A DNA stretch of 6,339 nt from CAYVMN01 sp964452575 (GTDB taxonomy: Bacteria > Desulfobacterota > DSM-4660 > Desulfatiglandales > Desulfatiglandaceae): contig CAYVMN010000229.1 of assembly GCA_964452575.1 (NCBI GenBank), forward strand, positions 1-6,339, read 5' to 3'. How positions within the stretch are numbered: position 1 is the stretch's first letter; every line of letters begins with the position of its first letter. The notes beneath the pieces are model-generated. The model made no database searches. It was not told the DNA's origin and saw nothing but the letters and a program-made list of their open reading frames with translations. The translations under genes were made by a program, and so were the position numbers. Shown here piece by piece: positions 1 through 6,016 of the stretch.

Positions 1-401
1 AAGGCAGATATGGTCATGCGCAGCCACGCCGAATCTCCATCATCAAACTCATTGAACCTGAGGACATGTCGCTGGATTCGATCCGGATAGGTCTGTGCCC
101 TTTTACCGAGGCGAGCATCTCCCCTGGCCACCAGGCATGCCATATCGCGAAACATATGTTCATGGTAAGCAGGAAGAGAGTCTCGTGAAACGACTTCAGC
201 ACGCTCTAAGGCAAGGGAACAAAACAGAGTACAGAATCTCGAAGCATCCAAACACCTCGGATCGATCGCAACGTCCTCTATTAGTTCATAAAATCCGGGC
301 TGACATTTTTTCAAGCTCTTAGACAAGAGCCGCTCATCTTCAGTGTTCGCCCACGAAACCATCTTCTTGAGTAGCCTGAGATCTGAAACCGTGAATTTCA
401 C
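1..401 (-). CDS. Uncharacterised protein, N-terminal 133 residues, cut by the left edge
   Basis: An open frame without stops runs from a GTG at 401-399 to the left edge (133 complete codons), so the C-terminus is outside the window. The GTG is preceded by AAAGGG (408-413) at six bases, and an in-frame TGA lies a few codons upstream, so the start is well placed; Met14 is a weaker alternative. The product looks soluble and mixed in charge, with no signal peptide or membrane helix. An N-terminal part rich in Lys, Leu and Glu (residues 6-45) is followed by a Cys-containing helix-like stretch (C50, C57, C61), then an Arg-rich part (85-115) and an acidic patch near 118-123 ending in a Trp. I do not recognise the family. 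Unbroken reading with normal codon use and a good ribosome binding site argue for a real gene; function is unknown. Confidence 0.7.
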   Translation of the reverse strand, partial: MKFTVSDLRLLKKMVSWANTEDERLLSKSLKKCQPGFYELIEDVAIDPRCLDASRFCTLFCSLALERAEVVSRDSLPAYHEHMFRDMACLVARGDARLGKRAQTYPDRIQRHVLRFNEFDDGDSAWLRMTISA

Positions 402-715
402 AGTTTGCCCTTTGCACTTCAGCTGTCAATCACGCTTAAAGAGGGGACTTGGGTCCCAACTCTGCCAATTCATGGGAAACGGCTAACAGATTGACAGCAG
501 AAGTTTGAAATGAAACCATTCATAGCCCATTAGCATTCTACCAAACTCATGCCACGAAAGCTCTTTGCCATCAACGACAAGACGAGGAAATTCTCCGCCT
601 GTGACATCATCCTAGGTGATATGTCCGCGCACAATATCTTCATCCGTGATTCTGTATCAGGTCAGATCACCGGGTTCAATGTGCCTTCGTTCGAGCTGCG
701 GAAGACTGAGCCTTC
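402..715. other. Intergenic stretch without a convincing gene
   Basis: This 314-base stretch separates the left-edge minus-strand gene from the 3' end of radC. It holds the spaced inverted repeat at 415-505, with a small internal hairpin at 444-457. The only sizeable open frame begins with ATG at 549 on the plus strand, has no ribosome binding site and runs antisense into the end of radC. I see no terminator for radC here: the only hairpin just after its stop is short and lacks a T run. Confidence 0.6.
415..505. repeat. Spaced inverted repeat, 17-base arms (15 of 17 matching)
   Basis: The left arm at 415-431 (core GCTGTCAATC at 422-431) and the right arm at 489-505 (core GATTGACAGC at 489-498) are reverse complements over a perfect 10-base core. 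Extended to 17 bases, 15 positions match. The arms are 57 bases apart, and the interior holds a short hairpin GGGAC-TTGG-GTCCC at 444-457. Each arm carries TTGACA reading towards its outer edge. The left arm abuts the ribosome binding site of the minus-strand gene starting at 401. It could be a paired operator, a small mobile-element remnant or a folded leader; the sequence does not decide. Confidence 0.55.
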
Positions 716-1456
716 TCATGCGATGTCGTCTTCTCCTTCGAAGATCTCGGGGTGATGCCGCTTCATGCTCAAAAAACTGTTCCTGCCGATAACAACGTGG
801 TCGAGGATCGGGATATCCACGGTCCAGCAGGCCTTGACCAGGGCTTTGGTCAATTGAATATCCTCGTCGCTGGCCAGGGGCAGGTCGGTGGGGTGGTTGT
901 GGGCAAGGATCAGGGCCGAGGCCTTTTTCTTGAGGGCCGATTCCACGACCTCGCTGGGATAGACGACGGACATATCCACGGTCCCCTTAAAAAGCACTTC
1001 TTCCGAGATAAGATGTCTTGACCGATTCAGGTACAGAAGCCTGAATTCCTCCCTGGTCAGAGGTCTCATGGATGCCTTGAGATAGTCATGAAGGTCGTCC
1101 GGGTTTTCGATCAGGTTCAATTGTGCCAGGGGCTGGCGGAGCTGGCGTTTGACGATCTCCATAGAGGCCAGAATCTGCGCGATCTTGGCCTTGCCGACAC
1201 CCTTGATCTTTATAAGATCTTGCTGTGTTGCTGACATGAGCCCGCGAAACCCTCCAAACTCTTTCAGCATCTCCAGTGCGAGCCCGACGGCATCCTTTCC
1301 CTGCCTGCCGGTCCCCAAAAGAATAGCCAAAAGCGCCGCATCGCTTAAGGCCTCCGGCCCCTTTTCAAGAAGCCTCTCCCTGGGTCGATCGCCTTCAGGC
1401 CAGTGCTTTATGTGGATGACCTTTTTTCCTTCGGATTCTTTTTTGTCCAATGCCAT
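716..1456 (-). CDS. radC: RadC family protein (JAMM/MPN+ domain)
   Basis: The product is 246 residues, close to the usual RadC length of about 220-230. From Met1 at 1456, an N-terminal region with the family's ERLLEKGPEALSDAALLAILL block (about 27-47) leads to a helix-hairpin-helix (about 85-97, IKGVGKAKI), suggesting DNA contact. The JAMM metal site follows: H186-x-H188-P, with S196 and D199 in the expected spacing, and a later LDHVVIG block (218-224). All predicted metal ligands are present, so the domain looks intact. RadC was named for a supposed role in DNA repair, but the biochemical activity remains unsettled. I prefer the ATG at 1456 because AAAGGCGGGG lies directly before it; ATG 1492 and TTG 1495 are in frame but lack a good ribosome binding site. 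A small gene ends 25-90 bases upstream on the same strand, so the two probably share a transcript. Confidence 0.93.
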   Translation of the reverse strand: MALDKKESEGKKVIHIKHWPEGDRPRERLLEKGPEALSDAALLAILLGTGRQGKDAVGLALEMLKEFGGFRGLMSATQQDLIKIKGVGKAKIAQILASMEIVKRQLRQPLAQLNLIENPDDLHDYLKASMRPLTREEFRLLYLNRSRHLISEEVLFKGTVDMSVVYPSEVVESALKKKASALILAHNHPTDLPLASDEDIQLTKALVKACWTVDIPILDHVVIGRNSFLSMKRHHPEIFEGEDDIA

Positions 1457-1519
1457 CCCCGCCTTTGGATAATCATCGCTTTTGCAATTCATCAACGTGT
1501 TTAAAGGCCGCGTGCCGGG

Positions 1520-1768
1520 TTACACCCACCCCTCATGGCCTCTGTGCCCGGTCTGGGTTTCTATGGTCATTTGGATATGGTTTTCAAGCGTCGTCTGGAA
1601 ATTTCTCAATGATCTTGCCCTTTTCATAAATGACAATGACGGGCCAAGGTCTTTGGTCTGTCTCCAAGCAACCAGAGCTGCCCCTTGGATGGCCTTTTCG
1701 GCACCGCGTATATCCGGATCATCAAGGCGATGGGGGAGGAAAGTCATGGCGTCGGGGACCAGATCCAC
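1520..1768 (-). CDS. Small unknown protein upstream of radC, possibly frameshifted
   Basis: An 82-codon frame starts with GTG at 1768 behind AAGGGGG (1773-1779), four bases away, and ends 25 bases before the farthest upstream start considered for radC. The first 40 residues look like real protein (MDLVPDAMTFLPHR, then DDPDIRGAEKAIQGAALVAW). After about residue 42 the frame turns into Ser/Arg/Thr/His-rich sequence that looks non-coding. The frame displaced by -1 instead reads PWPVIVIYEKGKIIEKFPDD, Ala, stop at 1584, which looks far more like a protein end. One base may therefore be missing near 1640-1660, giving an intact product of about 61 residues (1584-1768). No known family is recognised. 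The start and the first half are better supported than the end. Confidence 0.45.
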   Translation of the reverse strand: MDLVPDAMTFLPHRLDDPDIRGAEKAIQGAALVAWRQTKDLGPSLSFMKRARSLRNFQTTLENHIQMTIETQTGHRGHEGWV

Positions 1769-1772
1769 AATA

Positions 1773-1779
1773 CCCCCTT
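1773..1779 (-). promoter_or_regulatory. Ribosome binding site that decides the GTG start at 1768
   Basis: AAGGGGG on the minus strand lies four bases before the GTG codon at 1766-1768. It is the only strong purine run near that frame and is the main reason to accept the small gene upstream of radC. Confidence 0.45.
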
Positions 1780-1884
1780 ATTAAGGAAAAAACAATCAAC
1801 CTTTAAAGACGATATCAAAAAATGTGAACTAGAAGCGCGGTGAGGGATTATTTGTTAGGGACAGCTATTCTTTGGGTTTTATGC

Positions 1885-1914
1885 TGGCACGGGCCGGTGG
1901 TATTGTGCTATTTT
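1885..1914 (+). promoter_or_regulatory. Possible orn promoter (extended -10)
   Basis: An extended -10 element, TGC followed by TATTTT (1906-1914), stands 18 bases after a poor -35 (TGGCAC, 1885-1890). Transcription would begin near 1921 and leave a leader of about 27 bases carrying the orn ribosome binding site. GATAAT at 1918-1923 is an alternative -10. The bases TTGTGCTA (1903-1910) recur exactly in the proposed ssb promoter on the other strand (6054-6061). Confidence 0.3.
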
Positions 1915-1935
1915 GGGGATAATAGACTGGAGAGA

Positions 1936-1941
1936 AAGGAG
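1936..1941 (+). promoter_or_regulatory. Ribosome binding site that fixes the orn TTG start
   Basis: AAGGAG lies six bases before the TTG at 1948-1950. The in-frame upstream extension from 1840 has no such site and encodes residues foreign to the family. Confidence 0.75.
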
Positions 1942-1947
1942 CGTTCA

Positions 1948-2499
1948 TTGGGAGGTCGTCTAATCTGGATCGACCTGGAGATGACAGGGCTTGACCCTGA
2001 GAGGCATGTGATACTTGAGATCGCTACCATCGTTACCGATGACTGTCTTGATATCATATCCGAAGGCCCTGACATTGCCATAAATCATCCAGGAGATGTC
2101 CTCTCTTCAATGGATGAGTGGAGCCGTGAGCACCATAGAATTTCCGGGCTCCTGGATCGAGCCAATGCCTCCACCTATGACTGCCGGCAGGCGGAGGCTG
2201 AAACGCTTCGTTTTATCTCTAACTATTGCAAGGAAGGGGAGTCCCCCCTGTGCGGGAATTCTGTCTGGCAGGACCGGCGGTTTCTGAAGCGGTATATGCC
2301 CGATCTTGAGGCCCATCTGCACTATAGAATTATAGACGTGAGTTCCGTGAAGGAGCTTGTCAAACGCTGGTACCCCTCTCTCCCTCCCTTCAAGAAGCAG
2401 AAGACCCACACGGCCATGAGTGATATCAGGGAATCGATCAGAGAGTTGAGGTATTATCGTACAAGTGTCTTTCTCAACCCGGAGGAGGGGGGCGCCTGA
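1948..2499 (+). CDS. orn: Oligoribonuclease (DEDDh 3'-5' exoribonuclease)
   Basis: Orn degrades two- to five-nucleotide RNA fragments, and pGpG from cyclic-di-GMP breakdown, to mononucleotides in the cytoplasm. The 183-residue product matches the usual length of about 180. Exonuclease motifs are in order: motif I with D9 and E11 in IWIDLEMTGLDPE, motif II with D109 in GNSVWQDRRFL, and motif III with H154 and D159 in HTAMSDIRESIREL. The tyrosine-containing YRIIDVSSVKEL block before motif III is also typical, so all catalytic residues are present. The frame is open from 1840, but I start at the TTG at 1948 because AAGGAG lies six bases before it and family members begin just before the first motif. 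A membrane-protein gene follows ten bases after the stop codon and is probably co-transcribed. The radC-side genes are divergent. Confidence 0.94.
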   Translation: MGGRLIWIDLEMTGLDPERHVILEIATIVTDDCLDIISEGPDIAINHPGDVLSSMDEWSREHHRISGLLDRANASTYDCRQAEAETLRFISNYCKEGESPLCGNSVWQDRRFLKRYMPDLEAHLHYRIIDVSSVKELVKRWYPSLPPFKKQKTHTAMSDIRESIRELRYYRTSVFLNPEEGGA

Positions 2500-2505
2500 T
2501 CTTTC

Positions 2506-2721
2506 ATGAAGCCGAAGAAGGAAAAGTTGATTATCGTACTTATCTGCCTGGCGGGCATCGGCGCCGTGGGTTATGGGATGGCAGAGAAAAACCATCCGAT
2601 CTTCATCATTGGCATCCTGTTTGTCATTGCGGGATATCTCCTCATCCGCAGGAAGCTCAAGGCCTCTGTGACCGGGAAGAGCCAATCCGAAGATCAGTCT
2701 CAAAGGACCAATCCTTCTTGA
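2506..2721 (+). CDS. Small two-helix membrane protein, function unknown
   Basis: The 71-residue product has a basic N-terminus (MKPKKEK), a hydrophobic helix at about 8-25, a short polar turn (AEKNH), a second helix at about 31-47, and a basic then polar tail of about 24 residues. This predicts a helical hairpin in the cytoplasmic membrane with both ends in the cytoplasm by the positive-inside rule. The ATG lies six bases after the orn stop, and the purine-rich run GGAGGAGGGGGG (2481-2492) inside the end of orn can act as ribosome binding site, so translation is probably linked to orn. Its stop codon overlaps the -35 box of the sucC promoter. No family is recognised and no link to RNA decay can be read from the sequence. 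Confidence 0.7.
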   Translation: MKPKKEKLIIVLICLAGIGAVGYGMAEKNHPIFIIGILFVIAGYLLIRRKLKASVTGKSQSEDQSQRTNPS

Positions 2722-2746
2722 CAATTGAAATGAAGGAAAATATGAA
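2718..2746 (+). promoter_or_regulatory. Sigma-70-type promoter for sucC-sucD
   Basis: A perfect -35 TTGACA (2718-2723) is followed after 17 bases by TATGAA (2741-2746), which matches TATAAT at four of six positions. Transcription would begin near 2753 and give a leader of about 70 bases before sucC. The -35 box includes the TGA stop (2719-2721) of the preceding gene. This is the best promoter candidate in the window. Confidence 0.6.
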
Positions 2747-2822
2747 TACGGGCCAGGAATTATCGGTCCGTTATTTGGGATATTCTCAAAAGTGTCTGTT
2801 TTAAGGTCGGAGCGTCGACGCT

Positions 2823-3998
2823 ATGAAACTGCATGAATATCAGGCAAAGGACATCCTTTCAAAGTCAGGGATACTCATCCCCAATGGTCAGCTTGTAACG
2901 ACCGCCGAACAGGCCACAAAGGCGGCACAGATCATTAATGGTCCCCCTTGGGTCGTGAAGGCCCAGGTGCATGCAGGTGGTCGCGGCAAGGGAGGCGGTG
3001 TAAAAAAGGTCCATTACCTCTATGAGGTGGTAACGGCCACAGAGTCGCTCTTGGGTAAACCCCTCCTGACCCCCCAGACCGGACCCAACGGTGTGATTGT
3101 GAATCAGGTCCTGATCGAGGAGGGGATAGAGATTGATCGTGAGTTCTATCTCAGCATGGTGATTGACCGCTCGAGCGCCAGTCCCACGATGATCTTCAGT
3201 CAGGCCGGGGGCATGGAGATTGAGGAGGTCGCAGTAAAATCTCCGGAGCTTATCTTCAAGGAGCATGTGGATCCTGCGGTCGGATGGATGCTCCATCAGG
3301 CAAGAAACCTCCTTTATGGCGTTGAGCCGCTTCCCTCTCCGGCAGCGATCAGGAACCTCATGGGCGTCATGACCAATGTCTACAAGATTTTCATGACCCT
3401 TGACTGCTCTCTGGTCGAGATCAACCCTATTGCTACAAACAAAGAGGGCAGGGCCATTGCATTGGATGCCAAGATAATCGTTGATAATAACACACCTTTC
3501 AGACAGCAGGAGCTCTTTCAGCTTGAAGACCCGAGGGAGAAGGATCCCCTTGAACTGATGGCAGAAAAATACCGTCTGAATTACATCCGTCTGGATGGCA
3601 ATATCGGTTGTATGGTCAATGGGGCGGGCCTTGCCATGGCAACCATGGACATGATCAAAATGGCCGGCGCAGAGCCCGCCAACTTCCTGGACGTGGGAGG
3701 CGGGGCCAGCGAAGAAATGATCTCAAAAGGCATCGAGATCATTCTCAAAGACACTCGAGTAAAGGCAATACTTATAAATATCTTTGGAGGGATTTTGCGA
3801 TGCGATGTCTTGGCAAGAGGAGTCGTCGCAGCGGCCGAGCGAAACGAAATCCATGTCCCATTGATTGTCAGGTTGGCGGGGACGAATGTTGAGGAAGGAA
3901 GGAAGATCCTTAGCGAGTCCAGCCTCAAATTCCTGGTTGCGCGAGACATTGCTGAAGCGGCCGATCTGGTAGCGAGGCAGGTTTCAGGAGTGCATTGA
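2823..3998 (+). CDS. sucC: Succinyl-CoA synthetase (ADP-forming) beta subunit
   Basis: SucC carries the nucleotide- and succinate-binding part of succinyl-CoA synthetase, which interconverts succinyl-CoA and succinate with formation or use of ATP in the TCA cycle. The 391 residues agree with the usual length of about 388. The N-terminal MKLHEYQAKDIL opening and the ATP-grasp domain are clear, with the glycine-rich loop AGGRGKGGGVK (51-61) just after K46. Mg-site residues are N201 in VEINP and D215 in ALDAK. The C-terminal CoA-ligase domain has GNIGCMVNGAGLAMATMD (259-276), the DVGGGAS loop (290-296) and NIFGGILRCD (319-328). GGAG at 2809-2812 is a rather distant ribosome binding site. sucD begins two bases after the stop, so the subunits are made in step. 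In an anaerobe the enzyme could serve acetate oxidation or propionate metabolism, but the window does not show which. Confidence 0.97.
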   Translation: MKLHEYQAKDILSKSGILIPNGQLVTTAEQATKAAQIINGPPWVVKAQVHAGGRGKGGGVKKVHYLYEVVTATESLLGKPLLTPQTGPNGVIVNQVLIEEGIEIDREFYLSMVIDRSSASPTMIFSQAGGMEIEEVAVKSPELIFKEHVDPAVGWMLHQARNLLYGVEPLPSPAAIRNLMGVMTNVYKIFMTLDCSLVEINPIATNKEGRAIALDAKIIVDNNTPFRQQELFQLEDPREKDPLELMAEKYRLNYIRLDGNIGCMVNGAGLAMATMDMIKMAGAEPANFLDVGGGASEEMISKGIEIILKDTRVKAILINIFGGILRCDVLARGVVAAAERNEIHVPLIVRLAGTNVEEGRKILSESSLKFLVARDIAEAADLVARQVSGVH

Positions 3999-4000
3999 CT

Positions 4001-4876
4001 ATGAGCATACTGGTAGATGAGAACAGCAGAGTGGTGATTCAGGGAATTACTGGCCGCGAAGGCACCTTCCATACCAAGCGGATGCTGGATTATGGGACGG
4101 TTGTGGCTGCGGGAGTTACTCCAGGAAAGGGCGGTAAGAGCGTGGAGGGGGTGCCTGTCTTCAACACGGTCAAGCAGGCAGTCCAAAAGGAGGCGGCTAA
4201 CGTCTCATGCATCTTTGTCCCGCCCCCGTTTGCCGCGGATGCCATCATGGATGCAGCTTCCGCCGGAATCGAAGTGATCGTATGCATCACCGAGGGAATT
4301 CCCGTACTGGATATGGTAAAGGTGGCCAGCTTCCTGAGACAAAGGGATTCCGTCCTTATCGGTCCCAATTGCCCAGGCATTATATCGCCAGGAAAGACAA
4401 AAGTCGGTATTATGCCTGAAAATATACACCGACCGGGAAAGGTTGCGGTCATCTCAAGGAGCGGGACCCTAACCTACGAGGTGGTAGACCAGTTGACGAG
4501 GATTGGCCTAGGGCAGTCCACCTGCATAGGTATTGGAGGGGATCCCATAGTAGGGACAGATTTTATCGATCACCTCAAGAGATTCAAGGATGACGATGAG
4601 ACCCAAGGTGTTGTCCTAATAGGCGAAATCGGCGGCACAGCGGAAGAAGAGGCCGCCGAGTACATCCAAGGAGAATTTCATAAACCGGTGGTTGCATTCA
4701 TCGCGGGTCAGACGGCACCACCCGGCAGGCGGATGGGTCATGCTGGTGCAATAATCGCGGCCGGCCAGGGAAAGGCAGAAGATAAGGTAGCTGCCCTGAA
4801 GAAGGTGGGAATCACTGTAGTCCTGAATCTTGCCACGCTTGGGGAAACCGTCCTGGAGGTACTGGGCAAAGACTGA
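4001..4876 (+). CDS. sucD: Succinyl-CoA synthetase (ADP-forming) alpha subunit
   Basis: SucD binds CoA and carries the histidine that is phosphorylated during the reaction with its partner SucC. The 291 residues match the family. The N-terminal Rossmann-type CoA-binding domain shows VVIQGITGREGTFHT (about 11-25) and GVTPGKGG. The middle has the GPNCPGIISPGK block (121-132) and SRSGTLTYEV. The active-site His is H247 in RRMGHAGAIIAAGQG, equivalent to the phosphohistidine of the E. coli enzyme, and E209 in LIGEIGG is the usual nearby Glu. I start at ATG 4001 (MSILVDEN), with CAGGAG at 3985-3990; an in-frame TTG at 3995 would overlap the sucC stop but is only four bases from that site. No terminator follows, so transcription may continue into the next two genes. 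Confidence 0.97.
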   Translation: MSILVDENSRVVIQGITGREGTFHTKRMLDYGTVVAAGVTPGKGGKSVEGVPVFNTVKQAVQKEAANVSCIFVPPPFAADAIMDAASAGIEVIVCITEGIPVLDMVKVASFLRQRDSVLIGPNCPGIISPGKTKVGIMPENIHRPGKVAVISRSGTLTYEVVDQLTRIGLGQSTCIGIGGDPIVGTDFIDHLKRFKDDDETQGVVLIGEIGGTAEEEAAEYIQGEFHKPVVAFIAGQTAPPGRRMGHAGAIIAAGQGKAEDKVAALKKVGITVVLNLATLGETVLEVLGKD

Positions 4877-4893
4877 CACAAATCGAACCTTTC

Positions 4894-4922
4894 TTGACTC
4901 CCACCTCCCTTAATGGTAGTGT
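4894..4922 (+). promoter_or_regulatory. Weak candidate promoter before the six-cysteine gene
   Basis: TTGACT (4894-4899, five of six matches to the -35 consensus) precedes TAGTGT (4917-4922, three of six) by 17 bases. TACAAT at 4937-4942 is a better -10 hexamer but lacks a -35 at the right distance. Read-through from sucD is as likely. Confidence 0.22.
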
Positions 4923-4967
4923 AAAAATATCTTGGATACAATATTCATTAAGGATACCGGTGGCCCC

Positions 4968-5333
4968 ATGGAAAAGGTTGTCGATCTTAAACAGCACCTT
5001 GAAGACAAGAAGCTCAGAAGGCAGATCGAGATCCATCGAAACAAGTCTGAGATTGTTCAAAGGATCGTCCAGTGTGCCTCATGCCCATTCAGGTGTGCCA
5101 TGTGCGGGCGCCACGTGGAAGAGACGGAGTCGGAACGCAATCTGTGTCCATCCTGCTACGCCGAATATGAAGACTTTCAGAGCATATCTAAAGGAAAACA
5201 GGGGGCTGGCGTCTTCTGGCAAAACAGGCAATGGCTCAATCTATGGGCTGCATGGCTGGATTACCGAAAGGCCATAGGTGAGTTCAGGAATTCGGAAGAA
5301 TACAGACGATTGACCGAGGAATTGGAAGAATAG
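4968..5333 (+). CDS. Small six-cysteine, probably zinc-binding protein, unknown function
   Basis: The 121-residue product has three CxxC pairs: C36/C39, C43/C46 and C60/C63, in the stretch QCASCPFRCAMCGRHV (35-50) and LCPSCYAEYEDF (59-70). The spacing CxxC-x3-CxxC-x13-CxxC fits at least one four-Cys zinc site, with a spare CxxC. The N-terminal 30 residues are highly charged and probably helical. The C-terminal part (82-121) is rich in Trp, Tyr, Glu and Arg (WQNRQWLNLWAAWLDYR), with no membrane segment. I start at ATG 4968 (MEKVVDLKQHLEDKK); an in-frame TTG at 4932 would add 12 residues and has no better ribosome binding site. The gene lies between sucD and tatA and ends 24 bases before tatA, probably in one transcript. 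No named family is recognised; a regulatory or assembly role would be guesswork. Confidence 0.8.
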   Translation: MEKVVDLKQHLEDKKLRRQIEIHRNKSEIVQRIVQCASCPFRCAMCGRHVEETESERNLCPSCYAEYEDFQSISKGKQGAGVFWQNRQWLNLWAAWLDYRKAIGEFRNSEEYRRLTEELEE

Positions 5334-5345
5334 TCTCGGTGATGC

Positions 5346-5353
5346 GGAGGTGA
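5346..5353 (+). promoter_or_regulatory. Strong ribosome binding site of tatA
   Basis: GGAGGTGA, a full match to the 16S rRNA tail complement, stands four bases before the tatA ATG at 5358. It fixes the start of this short gene. Confidence 0.8.
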
Positions 5354-5357
5354 GGCA

Positions 5358-5552
5358 ATGTTTGGAATTGGAATGCCAGAATTGATCATCATATTGATCA
5401 TAATCCTGATCATCTTCGGGGCCGGTAAGCTTCCGGAGATAGGCAGTGGGATAGGCAAAGGAATCAAGAACTTCAAGAAGGCCACAACTGAACCCAAAGA
5501 GGAAATATCTGCCCCTAAAGAGGAAGAGGAAACCGAAAAGGATAAGACCTGA
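5358..5552 (+). CDS. tatA: Twin-arginine translocase subunit TatA/TatE
   Basis: TatA assembles the pore or membrane-weakening patch of the Tat system, which exports folded, often cofactor-bearing proteins across the cytoplasmic membrane. The 64 residues show the family plan: a short N-terminus (MFGIGMPEL) with polar E8 where TatA proteins carry a polar residue, one transmembrane helix (about 9-19, nearly all Ile and Leu), the conserved FG hinge at F20-G21, an amphipathic helix (about 24-41, KLPEIGSGIGKGIKNFKK), and a charged flexible tail rich in Glu and Lys. TatB is usually longer with a different helix, so TatA/E is the better name. No tatB or tatC lies in the window. It is the last gene of the plus-strand run and converges with ssb, 18 bases between stops. 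Confidence 0.93.
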   Translation: MFGIGMPELIIILIIILIIFGAGKLPEIGSGIGKGIKNFKKATTEPKEEISAPKEEEETEKDKT

Positions 5553-5570
5553 CCGAAGATCTATGAAACC

Positions 5571-5990
5571 TCAAAAGGGGATATCGTCCTCCGGGACATC
5601 GATCGGCTCTTCAATGGGGAATGCCTCAGCCGGGGACTCGGCCCTCCCCTCCTTTCCTGCGGGACCTAACATCTGCATCCCTAGTGCAACAATTTCTGTG
5701 GTCGAGCGCTTATTACCCTCTTTATCTTCCCACGCCCTTGTTTGTAATCTTCCTTCTATATAGATCTGACTTCCCTTGTGCAGATACTCCCCACAAATCT
5801 CACCAAGACGTCCAAAGGCAACAATTCTATGCCATTCGGTTCGTTCCTGCTTTTCTCCCGTATTCTTATCTTTCCACAGCTCGCTGGTGGCAATACTGAA
5901 GTTAGCGACTGCTGCCCCGTTGGGTGTGTATCGCACTTCAGGATCTCTCCCCAATCTCCCGATCAGTATGACCTTGTTTACTCCTGCCAT
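5571..5990 (-). CDS. ssb: Single-stranded DNA-binding protein
   Basis: SSB coats single-stranded DNA during replication, recombination and repair and recruits partner proteins through its C-terminal tip. The 139-residue product has the OB-fold domain (about 1-108), with NKVILIGRLGRDPEVRYTPNG near the start and tryptophans W39, W53 and W87 at nearly the positions of the DNA-stacking W40, W54 and W88 of E. coli SSB. A short acidic, Pro/Glu-rich linker (about 110-133) leads to the acidic tip PEDDIPF, with the final Phe kept. The linker is shorter than in E. coli SSB (178 residues). The start is ATG 5990, with AGGAGGTG at 5996-6003; an in-frame extension to 6137 is foreign to the family and would cover the promoter. 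A stem-loop and repeated palindromes lie upstream. Confidence 0.97.
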   Translation of the reverse strand: MAGVNKVILIGRLGRDPEVRYTPNGAAVANFSIATSELWKDKNTGEKQERTEWHRIVAFGRLGEICGEYLHKGSQIYIEGRLQTRAWEDKEGNKRSTTEIVALGMQMLGPAGKEGRAESPAEAFPIEEPIDVPEDDIPF

Positions 5991-5995
5991 TCTTT

Positions 5996-6003
5996 CACCT
6001 CCT
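5996..6003 (-). promoter_or_regulatory. Strong ribosome binding site of ssb
   Basis: AGGAGGTG on the minus strand stands five bases before ATG 5990. It rules out the longer in-frame start at 6137. Confidence 0.85.
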
Positions 6004-6016
6004 GTTCTTACAATTC

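Noticed and set aside
3..188. A plus-strand frame open from the left edge to a stop near 188.
   Set aside because: It lies opposite the left-edge minus-strand gene, which has a ribosome binding site, a defined start and a much longer reading frame. It looks like an antisense shadow.
698..715. Terminator hairpin after radC.
   Set aside because: Only a five-pair stem with a wobble pair, and no T run follows on the minus strand.
549..755. A 68-codon plus-strand frame containing LGDMSAHNIFI, which resembles the catalytic loop of aminoglycoside/choline kinase-like enzymes (HGDxxxxN).
   Set aside because: No ribosome binding site, the following metal-binding Asp segment is absent, there is no upstream kinase N-lobe (a stop lies at 531-533), and the end runs antisense into radC. 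Probably chance; a translated search would settle whether it is a kinase remnant.
1880..1900. TGGCACG before orn as a sigma-54 promoter.
   Set aside because: The -24 half fits, but there is no TTGC at the required distance. The similar TGGCATG before ssb also lacks a -12 half at the correct spacing.
1840..1947. N-terminal extension of orn with a hydrophobic stretch, possible signal peptide.
   Set aside because: Oligoribonuclease is cytoplasmic and about 180 residues, and AAGGAG precedes the TTG at 1948. The extension also overlaps the likely promoter.
2107..2724. Long minus-strand frame opposite orn and the membrane-protein gene.
   Set aside because: It overlaps two supported plus-strand genes, has no ribosome binding site I can see and shows no protein-family features; an antisense shadow.
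5553..5570. Bidirectional terminator between convergent tatA and ssb.
   Set aside because: The 18 bases between the stops contain no stem followed by a T run, and the flanking coding ends show none either.
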